Assembly (NCBI GenBank): GCA_017608775.1
Contig: JAFCFF010000020.1
Coordinates: forward strand, 1-9,326
DNA: 9,326 nucleotides
Direction of reading: 5' to 3'
DNA from: Candidatus Iainarchaeum sp.
GTDB taxonomy: Archaea > Iainarchaeota > Iainarchaeia > Iainarchaeales > JAFCFF01
This document shows positions 6,196 to 9,326 of this stretch, piece by piece (positions within the stretch are counted from its first letter, which is position 1; each line of letters starts with the position of its first letter). The notes beneath the pieces are model-generated. The model saw only the letters and a program-made list of their open reading frames with translations. It had not been told where the DNA came from and did not search any database. Both the position numbers and the translations under genes were made by a program.

Positions 6196-7746
6196 TTATG
6201 AAATTTCCTCCAAAAATATTTTCTCCCCATAGATTCCTGGGTTTTTGATTGTTAGGTCCTTGACAATCCCTAGCTTTTCCCTGTTGTTTGAGTAGAGCCT
6301 CATTATCGTATCTCCCTTTTTCACTCTTGCGTTTCCTATAAAGCTTAGGGCAATGCCTGCTCCCTTGTCTTCTGGGCTTCCTAGCTGTCTTGCAAGATAG
6401 ATAAGTCTTTTTATCCCAAAGTTGTTTATAAATCCGTCCTTTCTTGCCTTTAGCTCGTAGGTAAACCTACCTAGTTTTATCTTATTGCTTTTATCTAGTT
6501 TTTTTCCCTGTGCCTTTATTATCTCTTTCATTTTTTCTAGGGCCTTGCCGTTTTCAAGGGTTTTTTTTGCTATTCTGTATCCCTCTCCCTTTTTGATTTT
6601 CTTGGTCATCTCTAGGAGTTTTCCTGCCAGAATACATGCCTTTTTTGCCATGTTGTTGAATATCTTTCCTTCCAGAACTTCCAGAACTTCCTTGGCCTCT
6701 AGACCAGCCCCAAAAAACCTGCTTGTTGGCTTGCTTCCGTCTGTTAGGATAGCCCTAACCTCTATCCCAAGCTCTTTACCAACCTTGACAAATCTCTCAG
6801 CAAGCCTTTTTCCGTCGTTTTTTGTCTTAACCTTAACCTCGTTTCCAATCGGTATATCTATAACAACTTTTTTACTTCCCACACTTGCTTTTTTTGCCAG
6901 GACACTTGCTACTATCTGACCAAACGGGTCAATCCCAAGTGGTCTTTCAACCTTTATTATAATGTCATCCACAGGAGCCAGCTCTAGGGCGCCTCCCCAG
7001 GTTATTACCCCGTTGGTTTTTCTGATAACTTTTTTTATTTTTTCAAAACTTAGGTTGACATTTGCAAGAACTTCCATGGCATCTGCTGTTCCTGCGGCAG
7101 AGGTTATACTCCTTGACGATGTTTTTGGTATAAGAAAACCATTGGCAGCAACTATTGGAACAACAAGCATTGAGACCCTACCGTTGCTCCCCCCGATACT
7201 GTGTTTATCCAGGACAGGTTTTTTCCCCCTAAAGAAAATTTTTCTTCCACTTCTTATCAAGGCTTTTGTCATGGCTTTTGTTTCCTCTATGTCAAAACCG
7301 TGAATGTAAACAGAGGTCATAAAAGAGGAAAGCTCCCCCTCGCTTATTCTGTTTTCTTTTATATCTTTAACAATATCAAAAATTTGTTTCTCGCTTAGAC
7401 TCTTTCCATCCATTTTTTCTTTTATGTGTTGGATGCTTCCAGGAATTCTTTCCAGAGAAACCTTTATTTTTTCCCTTTTCTTTATTCCTAGTTTTCTCGC
7501 GGTGTCAATATACAACCCAATTTCTCCCCCCCTCACAAAGGTTTTGGTCTCGTCAACAATGGCGACTAGGCCCAGGCCGTTTCTTGGGCTTCTGACCCTT
7601 ACCCTGTCCAGGGCATTTAGGCCAAGCCTTCTCATATCTTTTTTATTCATCAGGACAATAAACTTTCCTGCGTCGATGTCAACAACCCTTGTCCTAAACT
7701 CATAGATATACTCCCCTTTCTTTTTTCTGTGTTTTTTCTCTTTCAT
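6196..7746 (-). CDS. deoA: AMP phosphorylase (archaeal DeoA family)
   Basis: 516 residues, a little longer than well-studied archaeal members (about 500). It cleaves AMP, and in known members other NMPs, with phosphate to give the base and ribose-1,5-bisphosphate. An N-terminal domain (about 12-100) particular to the archaeal type precedes the phosphorylase core: helical part with SGEL-type segment near 135-170, DKHSIGG (180-186, phosphate loop), SSRSITSAAGTADAMEVLA (210-228), LAPVDD then ERPLGIDPFGQ (256-277), AKKASVGSKK (284-293), and the C-terminal domain from about 430. Two core motifs look altered: GGSNGR after KHSI, where I remember GGVPGNK, and PTSRFFGAGLEA (340-351), where I remember PIGRGIGPALEA. 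The ATG has GGTGG 4 bases upstream. It is the last gene of the unit that starts with R15P isomerase. Confidence 0.92.
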   Translation of the reverse strand: MKEKKHRKKKGEYIYEFRTRVVDIDAGKFIVLMNKKDMRRLGLNALDRVRVRSPRNGLGLVAIVDETKTFVRGGEIGLYIDTARKLGIKKREKIKVSLERIPGSIQHIKEKMDGKSLSEKQIFDIVKDIKENRISEGELSSFMTSVYIHGFDIEETKAMTKALIRSGRKIFFRGKKPVLDKHSIGGSNGRVSMLVVPIVAANGFLIPKTSSRSITSAAGTADAMEVLANVNLSFEKIKKVIRKTNGVITWGGALELAPVDDIIIKVERPLGIDPFGQIVASVLAKKASVGSKKVVIDIPIGNEVKVKTKNDGKRLAERFVKVGKELGIEVRAILTDGSKPTSRFFGAGLEAKEVLEVLEGKIFNNMAKKACILAGKLLEMTKKIKKGEGYRIAKKTLENGKALEKMKEIIKAQGKKLDKSNKIKLGRFTYELKARKDGFINNFGIKRLIYLARQLGSPEDKGAGIALSFIGNARVKKGDTIMRLYSNNREKLGIVKDLTIKNPGIYGEKIFLEEIS

Positions 7747-7754
7747 TTTCCCAC

Positions 7755-7886
7755 CTAAAACCTAATCTTTAACGCATATGTAAGCATTATGAAAACAACC
7801 AACAAAAAAATAACCACCTCTAACATATTGTTTCTCCAAAATTCCCCCCACACTTGTTTTATTTTCTCTCTTTTTATTGTGATCAC
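7755..7886 (-). CDS. Small single-TM protein between R15P isomerase and AMP phosphorylase
   Basis: A 43-codon frame fills almost the whole gap between the two enzymes: GTG at 7886 to TAG at 7757-7755. The first 20 residues are basic and amphipathic with two tryptophans (IKREKIKQVWGEFWRNN), then MLEVVIFLLVVFIMLTYAL forms one membrane span, ending KIRF. Its stop overlaps the GGTGG site of AMP phosphorylase, the arrangement expected of a translated, coupled gene. Start evidence is mixed: GGTGA lies 11 bases before the GTG, a second GGTGA overlaps the GTG, and an internal ATG (codon 21) has GGAG 7 bases upstream, which would leave a 23-residue span-only peptide. An in-frame TAG directly precedes the GTG, so nothing longer is possible. 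I recognise no family. A membrane tether or partner for the AMP-salvage enzymes is a hypothesis only. Confidence 0.55.
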   Translation of the reverse strand: MITIKREKIKQVWGEFWRNNMLEVVIFLLVVFIMLTYALKIRF

Positions 7887-7907
7887 CTATTTTTTAATCA
7901 CCTGTTT

Positions 7908-8822
7908 TTAATATTTCTTTTTCATTTTTTTCACAAAATCCAATGGCCTTAAAACGCCATACTCCGAAATAACACCAGATATTAAATTTGAGGGAGTTTT
8001 ATCAAAAGCAGGGTTGACTATCTTGAGGTTTTTTGCCCTAAAGCCCCAAACCTCCCTTGGGCTGCGTTTTTCAATTTCCACTTCTTTTCCGCTCAGGCCC
8101 TCAAAGTCAAACTTATGGCTTCCTGTTAGTATATAATAGCCAACACCAAATTTTTTTGCAAGCAGGGAAAGATTGTAGGTTCCTATTTTGTTTATTCCCT
8201 CTCCCCTTGTTGTTATCGCGTCCACACCAGTTATAAATAGATCTGCTTTTTTCATAAACAGCCAGGAGGCGGAGTCAACAAAGTGCCAAACCATTATCCC
8301 CCTAATCCCTGACAAAGCCCTCACAGTTCTTCTTCCTTGGTAGAGTGGCCTTGCCTCAGGAACAAAAACCTCCTTTATCCTTGCCTTGTTTTTTATAATT
8401 GCGTTTTCAACAGTGTTTGAATGACAGTGGGTAAATATCGAGTATTTCTTTTTTCCTCTCAAAACCTTTCCAAAGTTTTTTGCAATCTTTTCCATAATTT
8501 TCTTTTCTTCTTTCCTTATTTTTGCAGCCCTTAACAAAGCTTTTCTCTTTAGTTTTTCAAGGCTTTTCTCCTTTCTTGAAAGTGTTTTAAGGTAATTTAA
8601 GAAGTAAAAAGCATGATATCTCATATCCGGCTCTGTTTCTCTCTGTTTTGTTAAAAAAAGTAAGTTTTCCTCAACAAACCTGTAAAGCCCCTGCTTTTTC
8701 CCCCTATATTTTTTAACAGAGATTTCAAAACCATTTATCAAGGCGTTTGTTATTCTAGATGCTCCCTGAATTTTTACATCCCTTATTTTTTTTCCGATAT
8801 TCCTTATCTCTGCCAAAACCAT
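7908..8822 (-). CDS. Ribose-1,5-bisphosphate isomerase
   Basis: 304 residues of the eIF2B-alpha/MtnA-like fold, R15P isomerase branch. It converts ribose-1,5-bisphosphate into ribulose-1,5-bisphosphate, the step between AMP phosphorylase and RuBisCO. The N-terminal helical part (1-125, with VKIQGASRITNAL at 16-28) is followed by the Rossmann-like domain: THCHSNTVENAI (131-142, with Cys133), FVPEARPLYQGRRT (153-166), VDSA (182-185), FITGVDAITTRGEGINKIGT (196-215, with Asp201). Cys133 and Asp201 correspond to the catalytic Cys/Asp pair reported for the Thermococcus enzyme, which argues for isomerase activity rather than an eIF2B-like translation factor. It is slightly short for the family (about 320). 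The ATG at 8822 has a TATA box centred 26 bases upstream and no Shine-Dalgarno site. The small ORF and AMP phosphorylase follow on the same strand. Confidence 0.92.
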   Translation of the reverse strand: MVLAEIRNIGKKIRDVKIQGASRITNALINGFEISVKKYRGKKQGLYRFVEENLLFLTKQRETEPDMRYHAFYFLNYLKTLSRKEKSLEKLKRKALLRAAKIRKEEKKIMEKIAKNFGKVLRGKKKYSIFTHCHSNTVENAIIKNKARIKEVFVPEARPLYQGRRTVRALSGIRGIMVWHFVDSASWLFMKKADLFITGVDAITTRGEGINKIGTYNLSLLAKKFGVGYYILTGSHKFDFEGLSGKEVEIEKRSPREVWGFRAKNLKIVNPAFDKTPSNLISGVISEYGVLRPLDFVKKMKKKY

Positions 8823-8842
8823 AATGAAAACAAATACAAAGT

Positions 8843-8853
8843 CTTATTTATTA
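8843..8853 (-). promoter_or_regulatory. TATA-like box for the AMP-salvage operon
   Basis: The minus strand reads TAATAAATAAG, centred near 8848 and 26 bases before the start codon of R15P isomerase, which would give a leaderless mRNA. It lies in the 45-base gap after the cysteine-rich gene, which shows no strong T tract. Since no other clear promoter precedes the small ORF or AMP phosphorylase, this box probably drives all three. Confidence 0.5.
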
Positions 8854-8867
8854 CTAACTTTTGGCTT

Positions 8868-9326
8868 TTAGTCTTTAATTTCTACTTCTGCAATTGCTTG
8901 GCATTGGTTGGTTGGGTTTAACGGAACGCACTCAACGGTTATCTCGGTTCCTTTCCTTGGGCTTTCACCATCTGACTGAACTGTTGATGGGAAGTATTGA
9001 CAGGTTATTTGTTCATAGTCCTTACATTCCTTACATATGCAACTGCATACTTGTCCGTCGCCCATAAGTTTTCCAGGCACTGTACAAAGCTTAGCAGCTT
9101 CGCTAGGGGATTTGTCTAGGTTTATACCAAACCATTCATTTCTTACCCAGCCGTTATAAGGGTCCAATATATTTGCACAGCTTTCTGCTGGTGCACATCT
9201 TGGGACTAAAGGAGTAATCGTTTCTGTAGGGCATTTGGGAGCTAAATACCATCCGTAGTACTGGCTCCGGCTTTTACACCAGATACAAGTTACTTCTCCT
9301 CTTAGGTTTTTACCCAAATTTCTTAA
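8868..9326 (-). CDS. C-terminal part of a cysteine-rich protein, 5' end outside window
   Basis: The frame is open from the stop at 8868 to the window edge, 152 residues. A TTG at 9317 could be taken as a start, but the frame continues upstream with no stop, ATG, ribosome site or TATA box visible, so this is most likely the tail of a longer protein. It has 13 cysteines, including CIWC, CSCIC and KEC, spaced through a Pro/Gly/Asn-rich sequence with several Trp and Tyr and few lysines, unlike its lysine-rich neighbours. Such composition suits a disulfide-stabilised domain outside the membrane; metal binding by the CxxC and CxCxC pairs is an alternative. No membrane span is seen in this part. I do not recognise the family. 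Confidence 0.7.
   Translation of the reverse strand, partial: LRNLGKNLRGEVTCIWCKSRSQYYGWYLAPKCPTETITPLVPRCAPAESCANILDPYNGWVRNEWFGINLDKSPSEAAKLCTVPGKLMGDGQVCSCICKECKDYEQITCQYFPSTVQSDGESPRKGTEITVECVPLNPTNQCQAIAEVEIKD

Noticed and set aside
6485..7705. Several plus-strand open frames inside the AMP phosphorylase gene
   Set aside because: They are Ser/Phe/Leu-rich antisense frames of a strongly conserved enzyme, have no GGTGA site or TATA box, and show no recognisable domain.
9315..9317. TTG at 9317 as start of the cysteine-rich protein
   Set aside because: The frame stays open to the window end and no ribosome site or TATA box can be seen, so an internal codon is more likely.
1..9326. CRISPR arrays, insertion sequences, tRNA genes, riboswitches or integration sites
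   Set aside because: I looked in all gaps and saw no regular repeats, transposase frames, terminal inverted repeats or cloverleaf sequences; non-coding gaps are at most about 217 bases.

Overview
This AT-rich window comes from an archaeon. It encodes a two-repeat TATA-binding protein, ribosomal protein eL21, the RNA polymerase subunit Rpo4/RpoF, a DUF655 protein, an AglB/STT3 oligosaccharyltransferase and the archaeal AMP phosphorylase / ribose-1,5-bisphosphate isomerase pair. It also holds a 5S rRNA with an archaeal consensus core. Very tight packing, lysine-rich proteins, leaderless genes and an AMP phosphorylase/R15P isomerase module together suggest a small-genome lineage of the DPANN type. 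That placement is inference; I cannot name a phylum from this window.

Layout, left to right. (1) Positions 1-3485, minus strand: a 5S rRNA is followed by the oligosaccharyltransferase gene (aglB), a membrane glycosyltransferase of the GPT/WecA/AglH type starting directly after the aglB stop, and the first codons of another ORF that leaves the window. (2) 3534-4085, minus: TBP. (3) 4191-4616, minus: a small multi-pass membrane protein of unknown function. (4) 4617-4833: a divergent promoter region. (5) 4834-6146, plus: the conserved archaeal cluster eL21 - rpoF - DUF655. (6) 6196-8822, minus: ribose-1,5-bisphosphate isomerase, an unannotated 43-codon single-TM small ORF, then AMP phosphorylase; this unit converges on DUF655. 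(7) 8868-9326, minus: the C-terminal part of a cysteine-rich protein whose start lies outside the window.

How the genes work together. The left operon holds two enzymes of N-glycosylation: the first sugar-phosphate transfer onto the lipid carrier and the final transfer of glycan to asparagine. The middle holds core transcription and translation parts. The right operon turns AMP plus phosphate into adenine and ribulose-1,5-bisphosphate, normally the feed for a form III RuBisCO, which is not in this window.

Expression signals are unusually readable. Three genes (aglB, the 141-aa membrane protein, R15P isomerase) have a TATA-like box centred 26-28 bases before the start codon and no Shine-Dalgarno site, which fits leaderless mRNAs. 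Five others carry GGTGA or GGTGG 4-5 bases before the start. The 5S rRNA has its own TATA box 25 bases upstream. The most interesting items are the small membrane ORF inside the AMP-salvage operon, motif changes in the AMP phosphorylase, a 34-base perfect repeat inside the TBP gene, and a possible 11-codon leader ORF abutting the eL21 start.
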